This document shows positions 1 to 8,404 of a stretch of 64,000 nucleotides of DNA, in pieces. The first letter of the stretch is position 1. Every line of letters begins with the position of its first letter. Under the pieces are notes generated by a model that saw only the letters and a program-made list of their open reading frames with translations, had not been told where the DNA came from and searched no databases. This DNA comes from Mycolicibacterium poriferae (GTDB lineage Bacteria; Actinomycetota; Actinomycetes; Mycobacteriales; Mycobacteriaceae), in contig NZ_AP022570.1 in the NCBI RefSeq assembly GCF_010728325.1, positions 1,860,001-1,924,000 of the forward strand. The letters run 5' to 3'. A program made the position numbers and the translations under genes.

Positions 1-653
1 GCGATCGGTGTGCCGGCCTTCTCCACCGCCCGGCGCACCGCAAGCACGGTTCCGCGTGCGACCTTGGCGCGGTTGGCCAACGAGCCGCCGAACTCGTCGG
101 TGCGCCGGTTGATCAGCGGCGACAGGAACGAGCTCGCGAAGTAGTTGTGCCCGAGATGGACCTCGACGGCGTCGAAGCCGGCGTCGATCGCATAGCGGGC
201 CGCCGCGGCATGGGCCGCCATGACGTCGTCGATGTCGTCTCGGGTGGCGTGGCGGGCGAACCGCATCGAGAGCGGATTGAAGAACCGCACCGGCGCCAGC
301 GCGGTGGCCTTGTTCGACCGCGCGTTGGCCACCGGACCGGCATGACCGATCTGGGCGCTGATCGCAGCACCTTCGGTGTGGATGGACGCGGTGAGGCGAC
401 GCAGCCCGGGGATCGCCTCCGGACGCCAGTAGATCTGGTTGCCCTCGGTCCGGCCACCGGGGGAGACCGCCAGGTATGCCACGGTCGTCATGCCGACCCC
501 GCCGGCGGCGGGCAGCCGGTGGTAGGTGATCAGATCATCGGTGACCAGTGCGTTCGGGGTCGACGCCTCGAAGGTCGCCGCTTTGATGACACGGTTGCGC
601 AGGGTGATCGGGCCCAGCTTGGCAGCGGTGAACACATCGTTGGGGGCTGTCAT
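1..653 (-). CDS. NADH:flavin oxidoreductase, old yellow enzyme family (3' end cut by window edge)
   Basis: The reverse strand encodes the N-terminal ~217 residues of an FMN-dependent TIM-barrel oxidoreductase of the old yellow enzyme class. Seen: the early segment [11 protein letters not shown], the His-containing [11 protein letters not shown] stretch, and the [16 protein letters not shown] segment, which is typical of 2,4-dienoyl-CoA reductase/OYE proteins. The ATG at 653 is divergent from folD, with only about 40 bp between them. Substrate cannot be told from this part; the family reduces activated C=C bonds with NAD(P)H. The gene continues beyond position 1, so C-terminal features such as an FeS domain cannot be judged. 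Confidence 0.85.
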   Translation of the reverse strand, partial: MTAPNDVFTAAKLGPITLRNRVIKAATFEASTPNALVTDDLITYHRLPAAGGVGMTTVAYLAVSPGGRTEGNQIYWRPEAIPGLRRLTASIHTEGAAISAQIGHAGPVANARSNKATALAPVRFFNPLSMRFARHATRDDIDDVMAAHAAAARYAIDAGFDAVEVHLGHNYFASSFLSPLINRRTDEFGGSLANRAKVARGTVLAVRRAVEKAGTPI

Positions 654-692
654 GTCGCAGAGCCTGCCACGGCTGCTGTCAGAATGGCAGCC

Positions 693-1550
693 GTGGGTGC
701 AATCACTTTGGACGGCAAGGCCACGCGCGACGAGATCTTCGTCGATCTCACCGAGCGGGTGAAGAAGCTCACCGACTCCGGTCGCACGCCTGGGCTGGGC
801 ACGGTGCTGGTCGGTGACGACCCCGGTTCGCAGGCCTACGTGCGGGGCAAGCACTCCGACTGCGCCAAGGTGGGCATCAACTCGATCCGTCGTGACCTGC
901 CCGCCGACATCAGCCAGTCGGCGCTCGAGGAGGTCCTCGACGAGCTCAACGACAACCCGGACTGCACCGGTTACATCGTGCAGCTGCCGTTGCCCAAGCA
1001 TCTGAACGAGAACGCTGCCCTCGAGCGGGTCGACCCCGGCAAGGACGCCGACGGCCTGCACCCGATGAACCTGGGCCGGCTCGTGCTCAACGAACCGGCG
1101 CCGTTGCCCTGCACGCCGCGCGGCATCGTGCATCTGCTGCGCCGCTACCAGGTCGAGATCGCCGGCGCGCACGTCGTGGTCATCGGGCGCGGTGTCACGG
1201 TGGGCCGTCCGCTGGGGCTGCTGTTGACCAGGCGCTCGGAGAACGCGACCGTGACGCTGTGCCACACCGCCACCCGGCATCTGCCTCAGATCACCCGGGA
1301 GGCCGACATCATCGTCGCAGCGGCCGGGGTGCCGCACATGGTGACCGCGGAGATGGTGCGCCCGGGCGCGGCCGTCATCGATGTCGGGGTCAGTCGCGAC
1401 GACGCCGGCAAGCTCGTCGGCGACGTGCAGCCCGGGGTCTGGGACATCGCCGGGCACGTCTCCCCGAACCCCGGCGGGGTCGGTCCGCTGACCCGGGCGT
1501 TCCTGCTGACCAACGTCGTCGAGCGCGCCGAGGCCGCCGCAGCCTCGTGA
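693..1550 (+). CDS. folD: Bifunctional methylenetetrahydrofolate dehydrogenase/cyclohydrolase FolD
   Basis: Cytosolic one-carbon enzyme that converts 5,10-methylene-THF to 10-formyl-THF using NADP. Seen: substrate motif [14 protein letters not shown] with the catalytic-type Lys, the QLPLPKHL segment, the nucleotide-binding [12 protein letters not shown] loop and the C-terminal [10 protein letters not shown] signature. Length of 285 residues matches the family. The GTG at 693 gives VGAITLDGK, the usual mycobacterial N-terminus; an in-frame ATG nine bases upstream (684) is the alternative. The stop overlaps the next gene by GTGA, so the two are translationally coupled. Confidence 0.95.
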   Translation: MGAITLDGKATRDEIFVDLTERVKKLTDSGRTPGLGTVLVGDDPGSQAYVRGKHSDCAKVGINSIRRDLPADISQSALEEVLDELNDNPDCTGYIVQLPLPKHLNENAALERVDPGKDADGLHPMNLGRLVLNEPAPLPCTPRGIVHLLRRYQVEIAGAHVVVIGRGVTVGRPLGLLLTRRSENATVTLCHTATRHLPQITREADIIVAAAGVPHMVTAEMVRPGAAVIDVGVSRDDAGKLVGDVQPGVWDIAGHVSPNPGGVGPLTRAFLLTNVVERAEAAAAS

Positions 1551-1840
1551 CGCTGAAGGATGTCGCCCGCAAGGTGTTCGCCGGGCAGTGGCCGATCTTG
1601 GTGGTCGGCATGTTCCTGGTGGCTGCGTTCGGGTTGGTCGCCTTCGGTTACTGGCGCCGCGGTGCCGCGGTGATGGCGGTCGGTGTCGGCGTGGCCGCCG
1701 GCTTGCGGCTGATGCTGTCCGAGGATCGTGTGGGGTTGCTCGCGGTGCGCAGCCGCACGGTCGACGTGGTGACCACCGCGTCGGTCAGCGCGGCGATGCT
1801 GTACATCGCCTGGACCATCGATCCGCTCGGGACCAGCTGA
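1547..1840 (+). CDS. Small DUF3017 membrane protein
   Basis: A 97-residue integral membrane protein starting at GTG 1547, overlapping the folD stop codon (GTGA). Three hydrophobic helices are visible: residues about 12-32 ([20 protein letters not shown]), 37-55, and 72-92. Proteins of this type lie directly downstream of folD in mycobacteria (Rv3355c position in M. tuberculosis, from memory). Function is unknown; the conserved coupling to folD is the only clue. The short basic loop between helices suggests a simple membrane protein without a catalytic domain. Confidence 0.85.
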   Translation: MTLKDVARKVFAGQWPILVVGMFLVAAFGLVAFGYWRRGAAVMAVGVGVAAGLRLMLSEDRVGLLAVRSRTVDVVTTASVSAAMLYIAWTIDPLGTS

Positions 1841-1875
1841 GGCGGAGTGCACGCCGGTCGCGGGTGGGCCGGCTC

Positions 1876-2967
1876 TCAGGCACGGTGTACCCGGTTGCCC
1901 CCGTTGCGCTTTGCGACGTACATCGCCGAGTCCGCGTTTTCGATGAGCTGGTCGATCTGCGGCGAGCCGTCGTCACCTGGCAGCTGTGCGAGCGCGGCGG
2001 TGCTGATTCCGACGCTCGCGGTCACGTGGTGGGGTAGCTCAGCGATGTGTTCGCACAGGCGATGCACGTCGCCCTCGATGGTTTCCGCCGACCCGATCGC
2101 GGCGACGAGGAACTCTTCCCCGCCGGCCCGGCAGACAGCTGAACCGGGGGGCCCCGCCTGGACCAACAGTTCGCCGACCGCGCGTAGAGCTCGGTCACCG
2201 GCGGCGTGTCCCCGGGAATCGTTGAGGCTCTTGAAGCCATCCAGATCGACCATGGCGACGACGAGATCGTCGCCGGCAGGGGTGTCACGCTCGAGACGTC
2301 GCAACAAGACGTCTGTGAAACCTCGACGATTCAACAGTCCGGTGAGTGGGTCGACGTCCGATCGCATCGCATAGGTACCTAGAGCCCGCGTCGCGCCGGC
2401 TATGGCCAACGGCACCGACGCGTTCAGGAAGACGATGACCCCGAACGCGGCGAAGGCGGTGGCAAGGTTGGTCTCGGCGCCCAATCGCCAGCATGCCGCC
2501 ACGGCGGTTGCCAGGGCCACGCAGAAGTTGAAGACGAGCAGTCTGAGACTGTGGAAGAACGCCACGTAGCCGCCGGTCACCGTGGTGGCGGTGCAGCCGA
2601 GAACGGCCAGTGCGGAACTGGGTTGCACGACGCTCCACGCTGAGATCAGCAGAATGCCCGCGCTCATCGTCAGCGCGGACTGCCGTCGGGTGGGCCAGCG
2701 GGTCAACCAGAACGCCGTCATCGCTGCGGCGAAGCCGGTGAACAAGCCGACGAACACGTAACCGGTCATCACCGGCAGGTCCAACGCCAAGAGCGAGCTC
2801 GCGGTGATCACAGCTGTCGATGCGGACAGTATCGCCATCATGCATTGAGCCCGGCCTCGCAGCCCACGATCGGTCAAGAACTGGGTGGTCCAGTCGAACC
2901 GGTCTGGGTCGCTGCATCTGCGTTGGATTCGTCCCATCAGACGCGGTCGCCCCCGCTCGCGAATCAA
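1876..2967 (-). CDS. Membrane-bound GGDEF diguanylate cyclase
   Basis: The protein has an N-terminal membrane region (about residues 40-195, five or six hydrophobic helices) followed by a C-terminal GGDEF domain. The domain begins at DPLTGLLNRRGF, has the metal-binding MVDLDGFKSLND segment, and the signature loop reads AGGEEF, so the catalytic residues are intact. The predicted activity is synthesis of cyclic di-GMP from two GTP. No EAL domain and no obvious RxxD inhibitory site just before the signature. The longest start is TTG 2967 (AGGA 10-11 nt upstream); ATG 2937 is possible. It stands alone, convergent with the folD pair. Confidence 0.88.
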   Translation of the reverse strand: MIRERGRPRLMGRIQRRCSDPDRFDWTTQFLTDRGLRGRAQCMMAILSASTAVITASSLLALDLPVMTGYVFVGLFTGFAAAMTAFWLTRWPTRRQSALTMSAGILLISAWSVVQPSSALAVLGCTATTVTGGYVAFFHSLRLLVFNFCVALATAVAACWRLGAETNLATAFAAFGVIVFLNASVPLAIAGATRALGTYAMRSDVDPLTGLLNRRGFTDVLLRRLERDTPAGDDLVVAMVDLDGFKSLNDSRGHAAGDRALRAVGELLVQAGPPGSAVCRAGGEEFLVAAIGSAETIEGDVHRLCEHIAELPHHVTASVGISTAALAQLPGDDGSPQIDQLIENADSAMYVAKRNGGNRVHRA

Positions 2968-2990
2968 GATCGGCGATTCCTGTCGTTGTG

Positions 2991-2996
2991 ACTATA
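2991..2996 (-). promoter_or_regulatory. Candidate -10 box for the diguanylate cyclase gene
   Basis: On the reverse strand the hexamer reads TATAGT, a near-perfect sigma-A -10 element, placed about 24 bases before the TTG start at 2967. Initiation would fall near 2983-2985, leaving a short leader with an AGGA Shine-Dalgarno. No clear -35 is visible, which is common in mycobacteria. Confidence 0.45.
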
Positions 2997-3121
2997 CAAA
3001 TCACCGCGGTTGTCGTCAGCGTCATGCGTGTCGAACGGCGTCCGAAACGTCCTCGGTTCGGCGAGCGCCGATCGGCCCGGCGCTGCCGCCGATGAAGCGC
3101 TGAGTCGCAGGCGATGTTTGG

Positions 3122-3135
3122 TTACTGCTCAGTAA
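3122..3135. promoter_or_regulatory. TetR-type palindrome upstream of the desaturase operon
   Basis: A perfect inverted repeat TTACTG-CT-CAGTAA. Its right arm overlaps TAAGGT (3133-3138), the best -10 candidate for the downstream reductase gene, so a bound repressor would block transcription. Size and symmetry fit TetR-family operators. The regulator gene is not in this window. Confidence 0.55.
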
Positions 3136-3158
3136 GGTTACTCGTCCGCCGTCAGCGC

Positions 3159-3174
3159 TGTGACTGCTGTCACA
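3159..3174. promoter_or_regulatory. Consensus CRP-type site (TGTGA-N6-TCACA)
   Basis: The sequence TGTGACTGCTGTCACA is a perfect match to the cAMP receptor protein consensus, extended to an 8-bp palindrome arm on each side (3157-3176). It lies between the likely -10 (3133-3138) and the Shine-Dalgarno GGGAGG (3186-3191) of the reductase gene, so binding here would be expected to repress. Its position also argues for the ATG at 3196 over the upstream in-frame start at 3160, which would place the site inside the coding region. Confidence 0.6.
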
Positions 3175-3195
3175 GCACCGAGGACGGGAGGCCTG

Positions 3196-4323
3196 ATGTC
3201 AGCGATCAAAGCGTTGGCCCGGTGGAGCAAGGCTCCCGCGCGGGATGTCGACACCGCGTCGGGACCCTGGGTCAACATCGTGCGGGGTTTGGCGGCGCGC
3301 GCGACGACACCGTTGCTGCCCGACGACTATCTGTCTTTGCTGAACCCGCTGTGGTCGGCGCGGGAACTGCGTGGCGAGATCGTTGCGGTGCGGCGCGAGA
3401 CCGAGGACACCGCCACGGTGTTCATCCGCCCCGGATGGGGTTTCGCCGGGGACTACCAACCCGGTCAGTACGTGGGTATCGGCCTGCGGGTCAACGGCCG
3501 GTGGCACTGGCGGTCGTATTCGTTGACCTCGGTGCCCGAACAGGACGGTGAGCAGATCTCGATCACGGTCAAGGCCACCCCGGAGGGATTCCTGTCGACC
3601 CACTTGGTCAACGGTGTCGAACCGGGCACCGTCATCCGGTTGGCGGCGCCGAAAGGGGACTTCGCGCTACCCGATCCGCCCCCGCCGGCTCTGTTGTTCA
3701 TCAGCGCCGGCAGCGGGATCACCCCGATCATGGGCATGCTGCGCTCGCTGCGGGCGCGCGAGCAGCACCCCGACATCGTCCACGTGCACTCGGCGCCCTC
3801 GGCCGACGCGGTGATCTTCCACGATGAGCTGCGCGAACTGGAGGGCAAGCAGGACGGCTACCGGCTGCATCTGCAGCTGACCGACAGCGCCGGCCATGTC
3901 GACTTTGCGCAGTTCGACACGGTGGTGCCGGACTGGCGGGAACGCTCGGCGTGGGCCTGTGGTCCCGCGGCAATGCTCGACGACGTCGAAAACCTGTGGA
4001 AGGAGCACGGTCTCGACAGCGAGCTGCACATGGAGCGGTTCACCATCGCCGCTACCGACAAGGGCGGCGAGGGTGGCACCGTCACGTTCGCCATCTCCGA
4101 CAAGCAGGTCGAGATCGACGGGGCGACGACTCTGCTCGAAGCCGGCGAGCAGGTCGGCATCCAGATGCCGTTCGGCTGCCGGATGGGAATCTGCCAGACC
4201 TGCGTGCTGCCGCTGGACGGTGGCAACGTCCGCGACATCCGCTCCGGTGACGAGCACGGCGCCGGCGACCGTATCCAGACCTGTATCTCCACCGCATCCG
4301 GCGACTGCACCATCAACATCTGA
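3196..4323 (+). CDS. Ferredoxin reductase-type electron donor of the DesA3 desaturase (Rv3230c-like)
   Basis: A 375-residue fused reductase-ferredoxin: an FAD domain with RSYSLTSVP, an NADPH domain with GSGITPIMGMLRS, and a C-terminal plant-type 2Fe-2S domain with CRMGICQTC and a final Cys about 31 residues later (QTCIS). It would pass electrons from NADPH to the membrane desaturase encoded 9 bp downstream. The pair corresponds to Rv3230c-DesA3 of M. tuberculosis, known to work together in stearoyl-CoA delta-9 desaturation. GGGAGG precedes the ATG at 3196 by four bases. Regulation is likely through the palindromes at 3122 and 3159. Confidence 0.92.
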   Translation: MSAIKALARWSKAPARDVDTASGPWVNIVRGLAARATTPLLPDDYLSLLNPLWSARELRGEIVAVRRETEDTATVFIRPGWGFAGDYQPGQYVGIGLRVNGRWHWRSYSLTSVPEQDGEQISITVKATPEGFLSTHLVNGVEPGTVIRLAAPKGDFALPDPPPPALLFISAGSGITPIMGMLRSLRAREQHPDIVHVHSAPSADAVIFHDELRELEGKQDGYRLHLQLTDSAGHVDFAQFDTVVPDWRERSAWACGPAAMLDDVENLWKEHGLDSELHMERFTIAATDKGGEGGTVTFAISDKQVEIDGATTLLEAGEQVGIQMPFGCRMGICQTCVLPLDGGNVRDIRSGDEHGAGDRIQTCISTASGDCTINI

Positions 4324-4332
4324 GAGGCAACC

Positions 4333-5556
4333 ATGGCCATCACCGACATCAAGGCGTACGCCCACCTGACCGACGAGGACATCGACGCGCTGGCCGCCGA
4401 ACTCGACGCGATTCGCGCGGAGGTCGAGGAGTCCCGCGGCGAGCGAGACGCTCGCTACATCCGGCGCACCATCCAGTTGCAGCGGGCGCTGGCCGCCGGC
4501 GGGCGCATCGCGTTGTTCGCCAGCAGCAGTCGCCTGGCCCGCATCGCGGGAACGGCGATGTTGGCCAGCGCCAAGATCATCGAGAACATGGAGCTGGGCC
4601 ACAACGTCATCCATGGTCAGTGGGACTGGATGAACGACCCGGAGATCCACTCCACCGAGTGGGAGTGGGACACCGCCTGCCCGTCGGCGCAGTGGAAGCA
4701 CTCCCACAATTTCGTCCACCACAAGTACACCAACGTCGTCGGACTCGACAGTGACGTCGGCTACGGCATCATGCGGGTGACGCGTGACGAGCCGTGGGAG
4801 CCGTGGATGATCGGCAACCTGGTGTACAACCTGCTGCTGGGCACGCTGTTCGAGTGGGGTGTGGCGCTGCACCACATCGAGACCGAGAAGATCCGCAACA
4901 AGGAGAAGACCTGGGCCCAGGCGATGAAGGATCTGCGTGTCATGGGCAAGAAGATGGGCAGGCAGGCCGGCAAGGACTATCTGGTGTATCCGGCGTTGGC
5001 GGGTACGAACTGGAAGAGCACCCTCAAGTGCAATGTGGTGGCCAATCTGATCCGCAACTACTGGGCCTACATGGTCATCTTCTGCGGGCACTTCCCCGAC
5101 GGGGCCGAGAAGTTCACCGTCGAGGAGTTCGAGAACGAGACGCGCGGGGAGTGGTATCTGCGGCAGATGCTGGGCTCGGCCAACTTCAACGCCGGACCCG
5201 TGATGGCGTTCATGAGTGGCAACCTCTGCTACCAGATCGAGCACCACCTCTTTCCCGACCTGCCCAGCAACCGGTACGCGGAGATGAGCGTGCGGGTGCG
5301 CGAGCTGTGTGAGAAGTACGATCTGCCCTACACCACCGGTCCGTTGGCCCGTCAATACTGGCAGTCGTTCTGGACGATCCTCAAACTCGCGCTGCCCGAC
5401 CGGTTTCTGCGGGCCACGCCGGACAACGCGCCGGAGACGAACTCCGAGCGCCGCTTCGCTGAGACGGTGCCGCTGGCCGAGACCAACGGGGATACGTCGG
5501 GGCGGCGTCGCGGTCTGCGCACGGCGATCCGGCAGCGGATGACGACCGCAGCCTGA
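4333..5556 (+). CDS. desA3: Acyl-CoA delta-9 desaturase DesA3
   Basis: A 407-residue membrane fatty-acid desaturase that makes oleate-type mono-unsaturated acyl chains for phospholipids and triacylglycerol. Diiron histidine boxes are complete: HNVIH (about residue 94), HSHNFVHHK (about 122) and QIEHHLFPD (about 302). Hydrophobic segments flank the boxes. It follows the reductase gene by 9 bp with GAGAGG as ribosome site, so the two form one operon. The C-terminal ~60 residues are polar and basic, as usual for the family. Confidence 0.93.
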   Translation: MAITDIKAYAHLTDEDIDALAAELDAIRAEVEESRGERDARYIRRTIQLQRALAAGGRIALFASSSRLARIAGTAMLASAKIIENMELGHNVIHGQWDWMNDPEIHSTEWEWDTACPSAQWKHSHNFVHHKYTNVVGLDSDVGYGIMRVTRDEPWEPWMIGNLVYNLLLGTLFEWGVALHHIETEKIRNKEKTWAQAMKDLRVMGKKMGRQAGKDYLVYPALAGTNWKSTLKCNVVANLIRNYWAYMVIFCGHFPDGAEKFTVEEFENETRGEWYLRQMLGSANFNAGPVMAFMSGNLCYQIEHHLFPDLPSNRYAEMSVRVRELCEKYDLPYTTGPLARQYWQSFWTILKLALPDRFLRATPDNAPETNSERRFAETVPLAETNGDTSGRRRGLRTAIRQRMTTAA

Positions 5557-5583
5557 CAATCCTGCGCTGCACGTCCCCGCGCT

Positions 5584-5648
5584 GCGCCGAACGTGCTCTG
5601 GCGGTAGTGGTTTCGCTCACTGAGCTACCGTGCGAGCACGTTCGGCGC
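5584..5648. terminator. Long inverted repeat between convergent desA3 and ectD
   Basis: Perfect 15-bp arms (GCGCCGAACGTGCTC at 5584-5598 and its complement at 5634-5648) enclose a 35-nt loop that itself contains GGTAG/CTACC and AGTG/CACT pairings. It lies between the stop of desA3 and the stop of ectD, so it can serve as a bidirectional transcription terminator. There is no U-tract. Confidence 0.6.
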
Positions 5649-5655
5649 GGACGGC

Positions 5656-5717
5656 CCGGGCTACGCCGACGCCGGGCTACGCCGACGCCGGGCTACGCCG
5701 ACGCCGGGCCACGACGG
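5656..5717. repeat. Three perfect 16-bp tandem repeats plus a partial fourth
   Basis: Unit CCGGGCTACGCCGACG occurs at 5656-5671, 5672-5687 and 5688-5703, followed by a degenerate partial copy to 5717. It sits right after the inverted repeat and just before the ectD stop codon, outside coding sequence. Confidence 0.85.
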
Positions 5718-5725
5718 CGGGGCCG

Positions 5726-6622
5726 CTACTGCAGGCCGGCGGGAACGATGTCGCGGGCGGCCAGGAAGCTGGGGCGCCGGGATTTGGCGGCGAACGGCTC
5801 GACGAGTCCGTTGTCCACCGAGTTGAACACCAAAAACACGTTGGAGCGCGGGTACGGCGTGATGTTCGAGCCCGAACCGTGCAGCAGGTTCGCGTCGAAC
5901 CACAACGCGGTGCCCGCCGGTCCGGTGAACTGGTCGATGCCGCGCTCGTCGCAGGCCTTGACCAAGGTGTCCTGGTCCGGGGTGCCGATGCGCTGGGACA
6001 CCAGCGACGAGGTGTAGTTGTCGTCCGGGGTGGCCCCGACGCACGGATAGAACGTCTGGTGCGAACCCGGCATCACCATCAGCGAGCCGTTGAACGGATA
6101 GTTGTCGGTGAGCGCGATCGAGCAGGACACCGCCCGGATGGCGGGCATACCGTCCTCGGCGTGCCAGGTCTCGAAGTCCGAGTGCCAGTAGAAGCCGCTC
6201 CCGGTGAAGCCCGGCATCATGTTGATCCGGGCCTGGTGGATGTACACGTCGCTGCCGAGCAGTTGACGCGCCACCGGCAGCACGGTCTCCAGGCCCACCA
6301 CCTCAGCGATCAGATCGCTGAGCAGATGCGGCTCGAACACCGAGCGGATGCCGCCACCGGGCTCGCGGATGACCCGCGGGTCATCGTGATCGAGTTCGGC
6401 GCCGAGCCGGTTGAGTTCCATCGACAACGGCGGAAGCCAGTCCGGCCCGACGGTGCGGGGCCGGATGAGGTAGCCGCCGTTGGCATAGCTCTGAAGCGCC
6501 TCGTCATCGAGCGGGCCCTGATCGGCACTGCCCCACACACCGGGTTCGATGCGCGGGATCGGTGGGATCGCGTGGTCGAGTCGGGTTGGATAGTGATCGT
6601 CAGTGCGTGTGTTCATAGGCAA
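5726..6622 (-). CDS. ectD: Ectoine hydroxylase
   Basis: Non-heme Fe(II)/2-oxoglutarate dioxygenase that converts ectoine to 5-hydroxyectoine. The iron triad is visible: the HSD of FYWHSDFETWHAEDG (about residues 145-160), the characteristic EctD signature region, and the distal His in NLLHGSGSN (about residue 246). Length of 298 residues is typical. It is the last gene of ectABCD, 18 bp after ectC. The ATG at 6622 is used; an ATG six bases downstream is possible. Confidence 0.94.
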   Translation of the reverse strand: MPMNTRTDDHYPTRLDHAIPPIPRIEPGVWGSADQGPLDDEALQSYANGGYLIRPRTVGPDWLPPLSMELNRLGAELDHDDPRVIREPGGGIRSVFEPHLLSDLIAEVVGLETVLPVARQLLGSDVYIHQARINMMPGFTGSGFYWHSDFETWHAEDGMPAIRAVSCSIALTDNYPFNGSLMVMPGSHQTFYPCVGATPDDNYTSSLVSQRIGTPDQDTLVKACDERGIDQFTGPAGTALWFDANLLHGSGSNITPYPRSNVFLVFNSVDNGLVEPFAAKSRRPSFLAARDIVPAGLQ

Positions 6623-6640
6623 ACTTCGTTGGCTAGTTGG

Positions 6641-7033
6641 TCATGCGATTTGCGCTGGCGGAGGGTACGCCCCTGTCTCGTCGTGGACCTCACGGCCGGT
6701 GACCGGCGGGTTGAACACACACAGCATACGCATCTGCTCGTCGCAGCGGATGCGATGGCGTTCATGCCCGTTGAGCAGGTACATCGAGCCGGCTTTGAGG
6801 GGATGCTCCTCACCGGTCTCGAGGTTGGTCAGCAGGCCGGAGCCCTCGACCAGCCAGACGGCCTCCACGTGGTACTGGTAGTGGAACTCGTTGACCGAGC
6901 CGGCCTGGATCGTCGTCTCGTGGAACGAGAATCCGACCGCGTCGTCGGCCAGAATGATGCGCTTCGATCTCCAAGTTCCGTCCGACACGTCGCGTTCGGT
7001 GCCGGTGATGTCGTCAGTGGTGCGCACGATCAT
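6641..7033 (-). CDS. ectC: L-ectoine synthase
   Basis: A 130-residue cupin enzyme that cyclises N-gamma-acetyl-diaminobutyrate to ectoine. Seen: the N-terminal MIVRTTDDI motif, the metal-binding cupin core FHYQYHVEAVWLVEG (about residues 50-64) and the HPLKAGSMYLLNGHERH stretch. Full length. It lies 31 bp downstream of ectB and 18 bp upstream of ectD in a single operon on the reverse strand. Ectoine is a compatible solute accumulated under salt, cold or drought stress. Confidence 0.95.
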   Translation of the reverse strand: MIVRTTDDITGTERDVSDGTWRSKRIILADDAVGFSFHETTIQAGSVNEFHYQYHVEAVWLVEGSGLLTNLETGEEHPLKAGSMYLLNGHERHRIRCDEQMRMLCVFNPPVTGREVHDETGAYPPPAQIA

Positions 7034-7064
7034 GAAATTGTCACTCCTCGGGTGTGGGTTTCGG

Positions 7065-8351
7065 TCAGCCGAGTGCGGCGGAGATGGACTCGTCGAGCAC
7101 CTCGAGCCCGGCGGTCAGGTCGGCCTCCGATGTGGTCAGCGGCGGCAGCAGCTTGACGACCTCGTCGGCCGGGCCACTGGTTTCGGCGAGCAGACCACGT
7201 TCGAACGCAGCCTTGCAGACTGCACCGGCCAGATCGGCATCCTCGAACTTCAGCCCCTGGACCATACCGCGGCCGCGGGCGCTGATGCCGTCGCGGTTGG
7301 CGGCCATCTTCTCCATCAGATCGCGCATGAGCGTGCCCTTGGCCAGCGTCTCATCGCTGAACGTGCTGTCCTGCCAATAGGTTTCCAGTGCCTTGGTGGC
7401 AGTGATGAAGGCCGGGTTGTGTCCGCGGAAGGTGCCGTTGTGCTCGCCGGGGGTCCACACGTCGAGGTCGCGACGGAACAGCGTCAGTGCCATCGGCAGC
7501 CCGTAGCCGCTGATCGACTTGGACAGCGTGACGATGTCGGGCGTGATCCCGGCTTCCTCGAAGCTGAAGAACGGTCCGGTGCGTCCGCACCCCATCTGCA
7601 CGTCGTCGACGATCAGCAGGATGTCGCGCTTTCGGCACAGCTGCTCCAGCGCCTGCAGCCATTCGGCGCGGGCGACGTTGACGCCGCCTTCGCCCTGCAC
7701 GGTCTCCACGATCACCGCGGCCGGACGGTTCAGCCCGCCGCCGGAGTCGTCGAGCACCCGCTCGAACCAGTGGAAGTCCTCGGTGACGCCGTCGAAGTAG
7801 TTGTCGTAGGGCATCGGCGTGGCGTGCACCAGCGGGATGCCGGCGCCGGCCCGCTTCATCGAGTTACCGGTCACCGACAGCGCGCCCAGCGTCATGCCGT
7901 GAAAAGCGTTGGTGAAGTTGATGATCGATTCGCGGCCGGTGACCTTGCGGGCCAGTTTGAGCGCCGACTCCACGGCGTTGGCGCCGGTTGGGCCGGGGAA
8001 CTGCACCTTGTAGTCCAGTTTGCGCGGAGCCAGGATGACGTCGTTGAAGGTCCGCAGGAAGTCGGTCTTGGCCACGGTGGCCATGTCCAGCGAGTGGACG
8101 ATCTTGTCCGAGGTCAGGTAGTCGATCAGGGCCTGCTTGAGCGCGGGGTTGTTGTGGCCGTAGTTCAGCGCGCCTGCACCGCCGAAGAAGTCCAGGTAAC
8201 GGCGCCCGTCGACGTCGGTGACCCAGGAACCCTGGGCGGTGTCCATGACGGTGGGCCAGCCGCGGCAGTAGCTGCGGACCTCGGACTCGATGCTGGTGTA
8301 CTCGTCGGGAAGACTGGGTTGCGACAGTGTCGACTCCGTAGTGATGGTCAT
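7065..8351 (-). CDS. ectB: Diaminobutyrate-2-oxoglutarate transaminase
   Basis: Class III PLP aminotransferase that makes L-2,4-diaminobutyrate from aspartate semialdehyde with glutamate as amino donor. Seen: [10 protein letters not shown] and [19 protein letters not shown] at the N-terminus, the PLP-site Asp in [15 protein letters not shown], and the Schiff-base Lys in [11 protein letters not shown]. The reading frame is open to 8399, but AAAGG sits about six bases before the ATG at 8351, giving 428 residues as in other EctB proteins; an ATG at 8357 lies too close to that ribosome site. It is 53 bp after ectA. Confidence 0.94.
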   Translation of the reverse strand: MTITTESTLSQPSLPDEYTSIESEVRSYCRGWPTVMDTAQGSWVTDVDGRRYLDFFGGAGALNYGHNNPALKQALIDYLTSDKIVHSLDMATVAKTDFLRTFNDVILAPRKLDYKVQFPGPTGANAVESALKLARKVTGRESIINFTNAFHGMTLGALSVTGNSMKRAGAGIPLVHATPMPYDNYFDGVTEDFHWFERVLDDSGGGLNRPAAVIVETVQGEGGVNVARAEWLQALEQLCRKRDILLIVDDVQMGCGRTGPFFSFEEAGITPDIVTLSKSISGYGLPMALTLFRRDLDVWTPGEHNGTFRGHNPAFITATKALETYWQDSTFSDETLAKGTLMRDLMEKMAANRDGISARGRGMVQGLKFEDADLAGAVCKAAFERGLLAETSGPADEVVKLLPPLTTSEADLTAGLEVLDESISAALG

Positions 8352-8404
8352 TGACATCCTTTCGTTCGACCTATTGCAGTTCTGCACTAGTCGTTTCAAT
8401 TACT

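Noticed and set aside
147..692. Upstream extension of the folD frame to 147
   Set aside because: The extension lies opposite the old-yellow-enzyme gene, has no ribosome site, and orthologues start at VGAITLDGK.
3667..5559. 630-codon open frame on the reverse strand opposite the desaturase operon
   Set aside because: It is the antisense shadow of two well-supported genes in high-GC DNA; the product has low-complexity Arg/Val/Asp/Gly composition and no domain.
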